A stretch of 64,000 nucleotides of DNA from Chryseobacterium indologenes (lineage in GTDB: Bacteria > Bacteroidota > Bacteroidia > Flavobacteriales > Weeksellaceae): the NCBI RefSeq assembly GCF_002025665.1, contig NZ_CP018786.1, positions 4,898,001 to 4,962,000 on the forward strand. The letters run 5' to 3'. The translations under genes were made by a program, and so were the position numbers. Shown one piece after another: positions 9,246 to 17,407 of this stretch (positions are counted from its first letter, which is position 1; the number at the start of each line of letters is the position of its first letter). The notes under the pieces are model-generated. The model had not been told where the DNA came from and did no database searches. It worked only from the letters and a program-made list of their open reading frames with translations.

Positions 9246-10286
9246 TTAATCTAATCCAATAGCCAAGCCAAATATCAGTGCTTTATCATTTTTGAAATAA
9301 CTGTCTTTAAAGAAATTGCTGAAATCTTTTTTAACAAACACGCTGAAACTGTTGTATGAGAACGTGATCTGCGCTCCATAGACAAAAGGATTCACCTGAT
9401 AGTTTCCGCGGTCTCTGTTTTCACCATCATTTCCTTTTACAATATTGTTGGTAGACATTTTTACCCCTCCATACACATTGGCTCCAATTTTAAAGCCTGT
9501 ATAATAACTTCTGTACTGGATATCCATTCCGGCATTTTTAAGTTTTGAGAAGTTATACTGCATCCCAAGGGGAACCATAATATATCCGGTTCTCAGTTTG
9601 CTTTTATCAAGGTTTCCGTTGTACTGCGCCAAAGCGACTCCCTGATCTGCACTTCTTGTAAACAGCATATTATTATCTGCTCTTACTGTTCTCCAGGAAA
9701 ATCCTAATCCGGAAATTACTGCCCACGGACTTGTTCTGCTAAGCTGATAGTTCAGTTTAAGACCAAACTCCAGGTTATTGGCATATCCTATGTTTTTATC
9801 AAGGACATTATCTTGAGCACTGTTTGTCAACGTCATAATTCCATAAGAGAAATATCCAGTAAAGCTTCTGCTGGGACGGAATTTTTTCAATAATTTTTCT
9901 TTAAGCTCTTCTTTAGAGGTAACATCGGTATTCAAAAGGGAATATCTTACCTGCTTTTGAATAACGTCATCCAGATCAAATCCAAGTTCCTCAATTCTTT
10001 TATCCATTTTCTCAGAATAACGGTCTGCAATCTGAGCTTTTTCTCTGTCGAAATCTGCTTTATCAAGATTTCTGGCCTGCAAAACGACCAGTTCATCTTC
10101 CATCAGCTTTTTTTCTTCCTGAATGATGGTATTGATCTTTGCGGCATATTCTTCTACTTTTTCTTTTACAATAGGGCTTACCTCTGTATCTTTTTTAGAA
10201 GACAGGTTAATATTGAATGTCTTTTGTGCATAGAATGATGCTGAAAAAGAGCACAGCAATCCCATTACGATTAATTTCTTGATCAT
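9246..10286 (-). CDS. Secreted coiled-coil plus outer-membrane beta-barrel protein
   Basis: 346 residues. A signal peptide (MIKKLIVMGLLCSFSASFYAQ) is followed by a charged helical, coiled-coil-like region to about residue 130 (EEKKLMEDELVVLQARN and similar). The remaining ~215 residues alternate in the manner of an outer-membrane barrel, with aromatic strand ends (RSFTGYFSYGIM, FEFGLKL-like strands, SVFVKKDFSNFF) and a terminal FGLAIGLD strand. It is the last gene of the sigma/anti-sigma unit, so it may belong to the same envelope response. No named family is recognised. Confidence 0.7.
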   Translation of the reverse strand: MIKKLIVMGLLCSFSASFYAQKTFNINLSSKKDTEVSPIVKEKVEEYAAKINTIIQEEKKLMEDELVVLQARNLDKADFDREKAQIADRYSEKMDKRIEELGFDLDDVIQKQVRYSLLNTDVTSKEELKEKLLKKFRPSRSFTGYFSYGIMTLTNSAQDNVLDKNIGYANNLEFGLKLNYQLSRTSPWAVISGLGFSWRTVRADNNMLFTRSADQGVALAQYNGNLDKSKLRTGYIMVPLGMQYNFSKLKNAGMDIQYRSYYTGFKIGANVYGGVKMSTNNIVKGNDGENRDRGNYQVNPFVYGAQITFSYNSFSVFVKKDFSNFFKDSYFKNDKALIFGLAIGLD

Positions 10287-10316
10287 ATTATTAATTTTTA
10301 AATTTTTACGAATAAA

Positions 10317-10925
10317 TTATCTGGCATTCAAATCAATAGTAGCCACGTTACTTCCATCCTTTGTTTTTTCGATAACATCTTTATGCTCTACTGAGAAAAG
10401 AAGTGTGGATGGGTCTACATATTTTTTCTTTTTAACCGGAGTTTTTATAGAATCGGCTTTTGCCATCAGTTTAGGATTAGAAATCTGAGTGATATCCAGT
10501 TTCTTCAAAGGAAGAGTTTCTTTAGGGATAAGTCTATTCTGGTCCATTGCCATAGGAGAAATCGCTTCTTGCTTATCATGAGAAAGAATTTTTCTCACTT
10601 CCTTTTTATCATTATCCTCAACTGCCAGCGGAACATGATTCTGAACCGGATCTTTTACAATTTCTTCTGTAGTATTTTTTCCGGTTTGCTTTACAATTTC
10701 CGGCTGAGTTTCAGAAGGCTGATTAAGAAAAAGAAGAACGCTTCCCAAGCTGAATGTCAAAATCAAACATGCTGCTACTAAAAACCAGTTCATTTTTGAT
10801 TTGGAACGGTGATTATTGTTATTCTGAAGCTCAATTTCGGACCACAGATCCCGTGATGGAGTAATTTCTCTTTCCTCAATCTGCTTTTTGATCTGAAATT
10901 CAATATTATCTTTAGACGTTTTCAT
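10317..10925 (-). CDS. Probable anti-sigma factor (single-pass membrane protein)
   Basis: 202 residues. The cytoplasmic N-terminus (EREITPSRDLWSEIE) is typical of Bacteroidota anti-sigma-like proteins. It is followed by one transmembrane helix at about residues 46-67 (WFLVAACLILTFSLGSVLLFL) and a periplasmic part rich in K, E and P. Its start overlaps the end of the ECF sigma gene by 14 bases, which points to translational coupling and a partner role. No zinc-binding HxxxCxxC motif is seen. The assignment rests mainly on topology and neighbourhood. Confidence 0.65.
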   Translation of the reverse strand: MKTSKDNIEFQIKKQIEEREITPSRDLWSEIELQNNNNHRSKSKMNWFLVAACLILTFSLGSVLLFLNQPSETQPEIVKQTGKNTTEEIVKDPVQNHVPLAVEDNDKKEVRKILSHDKQEAISPMAMDQNRLIPKETLPLKKLDITQISNPKLMAKADSIKTPVKKKKYVDPSTLLFSVEHKDVIEKTKDGSNVATIDLNAR

Positions 10926-11472
10926 TTTTCACTTTTTTTTGTTGTTGAAAGTAGATCTTTCTTAATTTTTCTTTTGCTCTGAACAGCTGTGTTTTGCTGA
11001 CAGCCACTGAAATCTGCAAAGTATCCGCAATTTCCTGATGAGAATATTCTTCCAGCACATACAGGTTAAAAACCATCCTGTAGGCATCGGGAAGCTGGTC
11101 CAAAAGCTCTTGTGCATTAAAATCACAATCAATCTCTGCTTCATGGATATCTTCATGAAAAGATTGATTAATCTCGTCCAGATAGAAAACTGTTTTATTA
11201 CTTTTGATAAAATTCAGGCATTCATTCACGACGATTCTTCTTGCCCAGCTTTCCAGGTTCGACTCTCCTCTGAAGCTTTCTATGTGTTTAAAAATTTTAC
11301 AGAATGCTTTAATGAGACAATCTTCAGCCTGATACAAATCGCTCACATAGCTTTTGCTTACACTCAGGAATCTCTTTACATTCTGTTCATAGAAAATCTT
11401 CTGTGCAGCCGGATCCTGTTTCTTCAGGAGGCTTAACAAATCATTCTTTTTATTTCCGAACAAAAGTTTCAT
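10912..11472 (-). CDS. RNA polymerase ECF-type sigma-70 factor
   Basis: 186 residues with sigma region 2 (SYVSDLYQAEDCLIKAFCKIFKHIESF, GESNLESWARRIVVN) and region 4 (LPDAYRMVFNLYVLEEYSHQEIADTLQISVAVSKTQLFRAKEKLR). It would direct RNA polymerase to a small regulon, probably envelope-related given that the next two genes encode a membrane-anchored anti-sigma candidate and an outer-membrane protein. It is the first gene of the minus-strand unit 11472-9246. Confidence 0.88.
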   Translation of the reverse strand: MKLLFGNKKNDLLSLLKKQDPAAQKIFYEQNVKRFLSVSKSYVSDLYQAEDCLIKAFCKIFKHIESFRGESNLESWARRIVVNECLNFIKSNKTVFYLDEINQSFHEDIHEAEIDCDFNAQELLDQLPDAYRMVFNLYVLEEYSHQEIADTLQISVAVSKTQLFRAKEKLRKIYFQQQKKVKNENV

Positions 11473-11715
11473 GCTTATGCTGTTTCTATACTAAAGACAA
11501 TCAAAACAAAAAAAGGTTACAACTTGAAAAAAAATATTTTATTATTTACTACAATAAGTTGATTTTTTTTGTCCAGAGTTACAAATTTCCACACCTTTTT
11601 TATTTCGAGAGAGAAAAGAAAAAGCATCAAATAAAAAACTGAAAAACAATATTTTAATTAAGAACAGCCCATTTTTTTCCTATATTAGGGATATAATTAT
11701 CTTAAAACTAATCCT

Positions 11716-11913
11716 ATGAAAAATCTAAAAAAATTAGACAGAGAAAATTTAAAAGCATTACTAGGAGGAGGCTTTACATGCCTTGGTAACCTTTACTTAA
11801 TAGAAGCAAACGGTTATTATGCATGCTGTACAAAACCCGATGTAGATCCCTGCAGTTCTTCTGCATTTTGTCTGACTCCTGTTGGTATGTGTGATACAGG
11901 TATTCCAGCCTAG
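11716..11913 (+). CDS. Double-glycine leader peptide precursor, six-Cys core (peptide A1)
   Basis: 65 residues. The leader MKNLKKLDRENLKALLGG ends in the GG motif cut by C39-type peptidases of bacteriocin exporters. The remaining 47 residues contain six cysteines spaced C-x14-CC-x7-C-x5-C-x6-C, including NGYYACC. The leader style resembles bacteriocin-like peptides annotated in Chryseobacterium. The next gene, 28 bases downstream, encodes a diverged copy (A2). No exporter, peptidase or modification enzyme lies nearby, so secretion would need factors encoded elsewhere. Antimicrobial activity is not shown by sequence. Confidence 0.8.
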   Translation: MKNLKKLDRENLKALLGGGFTCLGNLYLIEANGYYACCTKPDVDPCSSSAFCLTPVGMCDTGIPA

Positions 11914-11941
11914 TTCAATCTATGCTAATAAAAACAGTACC

Positions 11942-12148
11942 ATGAAACAACTAAAAAAGTTAAAAAGAGAGAACCTGAAAACAATTAAGGGAGGAAACAC
12001 ACCACTATGCGATATGTATCTGGTGCATTATAACGGATATTATGCATGCTGCAGCGTGCCTGCTACCAATCCCTGTGAACTGAAAAAAAGAGAGTGTCTG
12101 GTTGAAAGCGGAATGTGTGATGCATACAATCCTGGGAATCCGACATAA
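11942..12148 (+). CDS. Double-glycine leader peptide precursor, six-Cys core (peptide A2)
   Basis: 68 residues from the ATG at 11942, chosen because it gives the leader MKQLKKLKRENLKTIKGG, parallel to peptide A1; an upstream in-frame ATG at 11882 lies inside A1 and is unlikely to be used. The core contains six cysteines spaced C-x12-CC-x7-C-x6-C-x6-C and shares NGYYACC and GMCD with A1. The pair looks like a tandem duplication in one transcript, ended by the hairpin at 12172-12199. Function unknown; a secreted disulfide-stabilised or modified peptide is inferred. Confidence 0.8.
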   Translation: MKQLKKLKRENLKTIKGGNTPLCDMYLVHYNGYYACCSVPATNPCELKKRECLVESGMCDAYNPGNPT

Positions 12149-12170
12149 TTTCTCTAAACAATAAGTGATA

Positions 12171-12203
12171 AAAAGGCTGCCTTGACTGAGGCTGCCTTTC
12201 ATT
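12171..12203. terminator. Terminator between peptide A2 and the DyP gene
   Basis: AAAGGC-T-GCCT pairs with AGGC-T-GCCTTT (12172-12199) around a TGACTG loop, with one T-T mismatch, and A/T tracts on both sides. It sits between convergent transcripts. Confidence 0.65.
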
Positions 12204-13142
12204 TTATCCTGAGAATTTATCAAGCATATTTCTGGTAGGAACAAAGAAAAGTGTTCCGGTAACTGCTGTGCTGAAATCTAAAATTCTGTCATAATTTCCC
12301 GGAGGATCACCCATAAACATATTTGTCAACATTTTCTTTGTGGTAGCAAATGTACTTGAATAGGCAATAAAGTAAGTTCCAAACTCATTGGTAGAAGGAT
12401 TCCCAAAAGGCATGTTATCTCTGACGATTTTCAATTCTTCTCCATTCTCTCCTTCGATATTAGCTAGAGCAATATGTGAATTCGAAGGTTTTACAGCATC
12501 AGACATTTCAATATCATTTTCCTTTGACCTTCCAATCACTTTTTCCTGATCTTCCGTTGACAAACCCTTCCAGGCATCCATATTGTGAAGGTATTTCTGA
12601 ACAAAAAGGTAACTTCCCCCTTTATACTGAGGATCTTCGTCGCCTATTTTTCCAAAATAATCACGGTCGTCCCCATGAGGATTTTCCGTTCCATCTACAA
12701 AACCAAGAATAGAACGTGCATCCCAATATTTGAATCCATGAATCTCCAGAATACTTTCAGCTGCAGAACTTAATAATCCGGAAATTTCAACTGCCATATC
12801 GAAAATAAGGCTCTTATTGTCTGCTCTCAGATGAAAATGAAGATCTCCGGGAGTAGAAACAGCGGTATGTTTTGTTCCTTTTATTTCTTCAAAGCTTACT
12901 AATTCTTTTGGCAGAGGCTTTGGTAGTTCCAGTTTACTCCATGCATCTGCACCAATTCCCATGACACAACTTGCTCTGCTGTCCGGAAAACGGTTAAACA
13001 CCGAATTATTAAGATTTAAAACCAAAGCACATAATTCCTGAAAAACATCTTTCAACTGTGGGCTGTCATTAAGTTTCCAGACCATGAAAATAGTATTGCT
13101 GTTGGGATAATCTGTTACATTCTGTGATTCTATTGTATTCAT
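12204..13142 (-). CDS. Dye-decolorizing (DyP-type) heme peroxidase
   Basis: 312 residues, matching YfeX-like DyP proteins in length. The hallmark GxxDG motif is present (LGFVDGTENPHGD) with its catalytic Asp. A candidate proximal heme ligand is the His in PSNSHIALANI, and the C-terminal FFVPTRNMLDKF region is also typical. No signal peptide or Tat motif is seen, so it should be cytoplasmic. It uses peroxide to oxidise substrates; the physiological substrate is unknown. The gene follows an ABC ATPase gene by 18 bases and is probably its operon partner. Confidence 0.9.
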   Translation of the reverse strand: MNTIESQNVTDYPNSNTIFMVWKLNDSPQLKDVFQELCALVLNLNNSVFNRFPDSRASCVMGIGADAWSKLELPKPLPKELVSFEEIKGTKHTAVSTPGDLHFHLRADNKSLIFDMAVEISGLLSSAAESILEIHGFKYWDARSILGFVDGTENPHGDDRDYFGKIGDEDPQYKGGSYLFVQKYLHNMDAWKGLSTEDQEKVIGRSKENDIEMSDAVKPSNSHIALANIEGENGEELKIVRDNMPFGNPSTNEFGTYFIAYSSTFATTKKMLTNMFMGDPPGNYDRILDFSTAVTGTLFFVPTRNMLDKFSG

Positions 13143-13160
13143 ACCTCTATTTTTGTGGTA

Positions 13161-13877
13161 TTAAATATCCGAAACTGAAACCTGATCTGCAAAATATTGT
13201 TCCAAATCTTTCAATGTTTCCGGATTAGTCTGAATATCTTTTACCAAAAGACCTTTGTTTACCACCACAATTCTGTTGCAGACTTCTGTGGTATGGGAAA
13301 GATCGTGGCTGGAAATAAGAAAAGTAACGCCATCCTGTTTTGATAGTTCCTTGATCAGATTTTTAAGCTTGATCTGAGTAGACGGATCGAGGTTGGCAAA
13401 AGGCTCATCAAGAATAATAATTTCAGGATTCCCGATGATAGCTCCTACAATTCCTACTTTTTTCTGATTTCCTTTTGAAAGATCTCGGACATATTTCCCG
13501 GATTTCAGGATCTCACCATTGAAAAAATCATGAAAAGGTTTCAGGAATTCGTCTACAGATGCTTTGTTTTGGCCTCTCAACTCCCCAAGAAAATAAAAAT
13601 ATTCCTCCGGAGTAAGATAACCAATGAGAAAGGTATCATCTACAAATGCTGATACTTTATTTTTCCAGGCTTCAGATTCATTGACTTTAATACCATCAAT
13701 GCTTACAAATCCTGTTGTTGCCTGAATCAAATCCAGCATCAGGCTGAAAAGAGTTGTTTTTCCTGCTCCGTTATTTCCTACAAGGCCAAATGTTTCCCCT
13801 TTAGAAATTTCAAGATTTTCGATATTAAGAACGGTTGCTTTCCCGTATGTTTTTGATAAATTATGTATATTAATCAT
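13161..13877 (-). CDS. ABC transporter ATP-binding protein
   Basis: 238 residues with Walker A GNNGAGKTT, signature LSKGNQKKVG, Walker B IIILDEPFANLDP and switch His in LISSHDLSH. The motif set and short length fit the ATPase of an ABC-2-type exporter. The DUF5687 membrane protein gene ends 3 bases upstream, making it the natural permease partner. Together they should form an export or efflux pump of unknown substrate in the inner membrane. Confidence 0.9.
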   Translation of the reverse strand: MINIHNLSKTYGKATVLNIENLEISKGETFGLVGNNGAGKTTLFSLMLDLIQATTGFVSIDGIKVNESEAWKNKVSAFVDDTFLIGYLTPEEYFYFLGELRGQNKASVDEFLKPFHDFFNGEILKSGKYVRDLSKGNQKKVGIVGAIIGNPEIIILDEPFANLDPSTQIKLKNLIKELSKQDGVTFLISSHDLSHTTEVCNRIVVVNKGLLVKDIQTNPETLKDLEQYFADQVSVSDI

Positions 13878-13880
13878 GGC

Positions 13881-15347
13881 TTAACTTATATTTTTAAATG
13901 CATCTAATGTGCTGTATTTCTCTCTTTTATATTGCTTTACAATAATATCGAAGATTTTCTCTCTCAGAAAAAAGCCTATAATTCCTATAATTGCAATGCT
14001 TATCACTCCGCCAGTAATTCCCCATAGATATTTTGTTAGGGCAAATACTCCCATTGGGAGAAGCATTTTAGGAATCAGCAAAAGCATAGCAATCATATTA
14101 AAGCTTCCTTTCTGTCCCAATCTTTTTTCCTTTGTATTAAGATCAATCTGAGTTTTATTGAAAGCTCCGGACCACAAAGTAAATTGAGAATTCACGCCAA
14201 TATTATATAATCCTGCTGCAAAAAATGTAACGTACACTTCCCAGCCGAAATAGGCATAACAAAGTGCTATAATGATAGAAATTCCCGTCACAATATTCAT
14301 CAGCCACCATTTCGCTTTCAGATATTCTTTGTAAGGAACATTCAGGGTCATCATCAATGGATAGTATGAACTGTCAAAAGCAGGAACTCTCTGCCCAAAA
14401 AGAAACTGAAAGCCTCCTGTTACAAAAAGTCCCATAACCATCATCATTGCCGGTGTTTTGTACATTGAAGAAGTAAACATCAGCAATCCGTAGAACAGAA
14501 ACATAAAGCTGCCCAGCAAAATTCCCTTGGGTACTTTATTACGTCTCAGCATTTTAATATCATTATTGATAAATGTTCCAATAACTCCATATTTATTCAG
14601 GAATGCAATATTCTCTGTTTTTCCAACTACTTTTTTGGCTTCAAGACCCTGATCAAGGTAAAATTCATTGCGCAGGTATCGGAAACAGATCCACCATAAT
14701 ATTACGAACAAAGCAACAGGAATCAGTGCAAAGTATGGTTTTTCATAGAAACTAAAGAAAACAGATTCAGAATAAGACAGAACCGGAATTACTTTATAAT
14801 ACCCCAACATTCCTATACCTAAAAGGCATATTCCTATGATCACCGCCACAGTTTCTTTACCGTTGAAAAAAATATTGAGGAAATTATTCAGGTACAGTAA
14901 TGAAATCACCCCTATCAGCCATAATAATACTCCTGGAATGCTGTATCCATTGAATAATGCAATCAGTGAAAATGTAATAAAGAATAAGGAACTCAGCCAA
15001 CTGAATGCCGAAAGAAAAGTTTTAGCCAGCATATAATTGACTAATGTATTCTTCCGGATATTCATCGTAAGAAAGGGCTTGATATTCTGTGTAGGAATTT
15101 CCTGCCAGAGGTATTTGAGAACAAGATCAATAATCCAGGCAACAATCATGAATTTTGAAACCACCTTTACAGGATTCTGATGCATCTCCTCCTGCACGTA
15201 GAAGAAAGCAATAAAAGCTCCACCTACAAGACAGCCCACGAAATAAAGAATTCCTATAAAACGGAGAATTTTCATGGTCAGATTGATCCCTAAAGATGTA
15301 CCACGAAAAAAGCTTTTGATTTCAAGCTTAAGGAACTTTAGAAACAT
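13881..15347 (-). CDS. DUF5687 family multi-pass membrane protein (ABC permease partner)
   Basis: 488 residues with about ten or more hydrophobic segments, starting MFLKFLKLEIKSFFRGTS, the usual opening of DUF5687 proteins in Flavobacteriia. Its immediate downstream neighbour is an ABC ATPase, so it is read as the transmembrane half of that transporter. The substrate cannot be deduced. It is the first gene of the three-gene minus-strand run that also encodes the DyP peroxidase. Confidence 0.8.
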   Translation of the reverse strand: MFLKFLKLEIKSFFRGTSLGINLTMKILRFIGILYFVGCLVGGAFIAFFYVQEEMHQNPVKVVSKFMIVAWIIDLVLKYLWQEIPTQNIKPFLTMNIRKNTLVNYMLAKTFLSAFSWLSSLFFITFSLIALFNGYSIPGVLLWLIGVISLLYLNNFLNIFFNGKETVAVIIGICLLGIGMLGYYKVIPVLSYSESVFFSFYEKPYFALIPVALFVILWWICFRYLRNEFYLDQGLEAKKVVGKTENIAFLNKYGVIGTFINNDIKMLRRNKVPKGILLGSFMFLFYGLLMFTSSMYKTPAMMMVMGLFVTGGFQFLFGQRVPAFDSSYYPLMMTLNVPYKEYLKAKWWLMNIVTGISIIIALCYAYFGWEVYVTFFAAGLYNIGVNSQFTLWSGAFNKTQIDLNTKEKRLGQKGSFNMIAMLLLIPKMLLPMGVFALTKYLWGITGGVISIAIIGIIGFFLREKIFDIIVKQYKREKYSTLDAFKNIS

Positions 15348-15423
15348 ATTTTAGTTTTTATACATTAGTAAATATAATGTAAAATATGTTACAACTTCTT
15401 AAGAAAAAAGTGGATTTATTTAA

Positions 15424-17073
15424 TTATCCTATAAGCTCTTTTGCCTGTGCTAAAGCTGCTTCTGTGATTTTACTTCCGGAAAGTAACTGAGCAATTTCGT
15501 TCAGTTTTTCCTCACTGCTTAAAGGAATAATGGTAGATTGTGTTCTACCGGAAATATCTTGTTTTACTACTTTATAATTATCATTTCCTTTAGCAGCAAC
15601 CTGTGCAAGGTGGGAAATAACAATCAATTGCATGTCTTCAGACATTTCTCTCATCAGGTTACCGATTTCTTCAGCTACTTTTCCTGAAACACCAGTGTCA
15701 ATTTCGTCCAGAATAAGGGTTGGCAACTCATCACTTTCTGCAATAATCTTCTTTACAGCAAGCATTACTCTTGATCTTTCACCGCCGGAAATAGCAGTCT
15801 GAATCGGTTTTAATGGAAACCCTGAGTTGGCCTGAAACAAAAGTTGGATATTCTCTTTTCCAAATTGGTTAAATTCGTCAGCATCCTGCAATTCTATATC
15901 CACTTTTGCTTTTTCGAGCCCTAATTTTTTCAGAAGTCCTTCTGCTTTTTTGATGAAAACAGAAACATTCTTATGTCTGTTCTTTGAAAGTTTTGAAGCA
16001 AGACTCAGAAGTATTTTTTCTTTTTGAGAGATATTTTCTTCTGTTTCTTCAATCTGTAACTCCAGATCTGAGGCTCCTTTCTGATCTCCGGCCAACTGAT
16101 TTCTGATCTCAATAAGTTCATTAAGATCTGCAACATTATGTTTAAGGAATAAAGCGTTGATTTTATTGTTAAGATCGGTAAGATATATCAGATTTTCAGG
16201 ATTGATTTCTACTCTTTCCGTTTCATGTTCCAGTTCGGAGATGATGTCTTTAAGCTCTACAAAAGAAGTTTCCAGTCTTGAATCAAGTTCAGCAAAACTG
16301 GTGGAAATTTCGGAAATTTTTGAAAGCTTGTTAGTTGCTTCATTAAAGAATGACAGAATTCCTATTTCTTCCTGATGAAACCTAGATAGAATCTGGCCTA
16401 CATTTTCGGAGATCATTCCCGCATTTTCCTGGATAGAAAGCTGGTTTTGAATATCTTCATAATCAATATCGTCAAGCTTCAGCTCTTCCAATTCGTTGAG
16501 TAGAAACTCTTTATAATCGCTTTCTTTATTGGATTCTGAAAGTTGGGTTTTCAATTTTTTCAATAGCAATTTCAGCGTTTGAAACTCAGAAAACTCCTGT
16601 TGATAATCTTCAATGATTTTTTTATTCTCAGAAAGCCCATCTATAATTTTAAACTGATATTCTGAGGTAAAAAGATTGGACGTTTCAAATTGAGAATGGA
16701 TATCAATCAGTTGTGAGGAAAGCTCTCTAAGAATATCCAACGTTACCGGTACATCATTGATAAACGCTCGGGATTTCCCTGAGGGAAGTATTTCTCTTCG
16801 GATAATAGTCTGAAGTTCGTAGTCCAGATCATTCTCTATAAAGAATTTCTTAAACTGATTGTTGAGAGAAAACTCGGTTTCCACCACACTTTTCTCTTCA
16901 GCTTTGGCGATTGATTTTACATCTGCTCTTTCGCCTAAAATAAGCCGAAGAGCACCTAGGATAATAGATTTCCCTGCCCCGGTTTCTCCGGTAATAACCT
17001 GTAAACCATTTTTCAATGATACCTCAAGGGTATCAATCAGGGCAAAGTTTTTAATGTAAATTCTCGAAAGCAT
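15424..17073 (-). CDS. recN: DNA repair protein RecN
   Basis: 549 residues, the usual RecN length. The N-terminal Walker A is GETGAGKSIILGAL. The middle ~300 residues are long coiled coils. The C-terminal ABC head carries ISGGERSRVMLAVKKI and Walker B LILDEIDTGVSGKVAEEI. It is an SMC-like cytoplasmic ATPase that acts at double-strand breaks. The gene is the last of the Bacteroidota run bamD-rpoZ-coaBC-porD-recN, separated from porD by a 334-base spacer holding a structured repeat. Confidence 0.95.
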   Translation of the reverse strand: MLSRIYIKNFALIDTLEVSLKNGLQVITGETGAGKSIILGALRLILGERADVKSIAKAEEKSVVETEFSLNNQFKKFFIENDLDYELQTIIRREILPSGKSRAFINDVPVTLDILRELSSQLIDIHSQFETSNLFTSEYQFKIIDGLSENKKIIEDYQQEFSEFQTLKLLLKKLKTQLSESNKESDYKEFLLNELEELKLDDIDYEDIQNQLSIQENAGMISENVGQILSRFHQEEIGILSFFNEATNKLSKISEISTSFAELDSRLETSFVELKDIISELEHETERVEINPENLIYLTDLNNKINALFLKHNVADLNELIEIRNQLAGDQKGASDLELQIEETEENISQKEKILLSLASKLSKNRHKNVSVFIKKAEGLLKKLGLEKAKVDIELQDADEFNQFGKENIQLLFQANSGFPLKPIQTAISGGERSRVMLAVKKIIAESDELPTLILDEIDTGVSGKVAEEIGNLMREMSEDMQLIVISHLAQVAAKGNDNYKVVKQDISGRTQSTIIPLSSEEKLNEIAQLLSGSKITEAALAQAKELIG

Positions 17074-17156
17074 TGATAATCCGGGTTATAATCCAATTTG
17101 AGTTTGAACTGTAAAAATAAGTTTTTTTTCATTCTTGTCCGATTAAATTAAAGCAT

Positions 17157-17270
17157 AATTAACGGATCGCTCCTACGGAGCTTTATTTTTTACGGGGATT
17201 TCATTTTTCTCTTCTAACAGCAGATCCCGATGGGATCAAATCCAGTTCCTGTGGGAGCTAACTGTTAATT
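17157..17270. repeat. Multi-hairpin REP/MITE-like element in the recN-porD spacer
   Basis: The gene-free stretch 17074-17407 contains a compact element bounded by AATTAAC (17157-17163) and GTTAATT (17264-17270). Inside are three short hairpins: GCTCC-TAC-GGAGC (17169-17181), GATCCC-GAT-GGGATC (17223-17237) and GTTCC-TGT-GGGAGC (17245-17258, with a wobble pair). TAACAG (17215-17220) can also pair with CTGTTA (17262-17267). Three-base loops recur. The trinucleotide CAT flanks both ends. It looks like a REP-like or MITE-like unit; no other copy was noticed in this window. The rest of the spacer shows nothing recognisable. Confidence 0.5.
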
Positions 17271-17407
17271 CATGTTGCAAACATTGATATTTTCAAATGT
17301 ATGAATCCTTTTTATCGGACAGAAACCTTTCTTATTGAAGCAAAAAAAATGTTTTTTGATGACCCTTTAATAATCAGCCAGCGATCTCTCAACTTATCCA
17401 CCAATTT

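Noticed and set aside
11038..11436. A 132-codon plus-strand frame over the sigma factor gene
   Set aside because: Antisense to a clear ECF sigma factor with regions 2 and 4; no domain of its own.
11882..11941. Upstream in-frame ATG extending peptide A2 by 20 residues
   Set aside because: It would start inside peptide A1 and hide the MKQLKKLKRENLK leader; the ATG at 11942 fits the paralogue exactly.
12171..12199. AGGCTGCCTT direct repeat as a separate repeat element
   Set aside because: The two copies are explained by the self-complementary arms of a terminator hairpin with one T-T mismatch.
12005..12244. A minus-strand frame of 79 codons over peptide A2
   Set aside because: It is the antisense of a better-supported leader peptide and crosses the terminator into the DyP gene.
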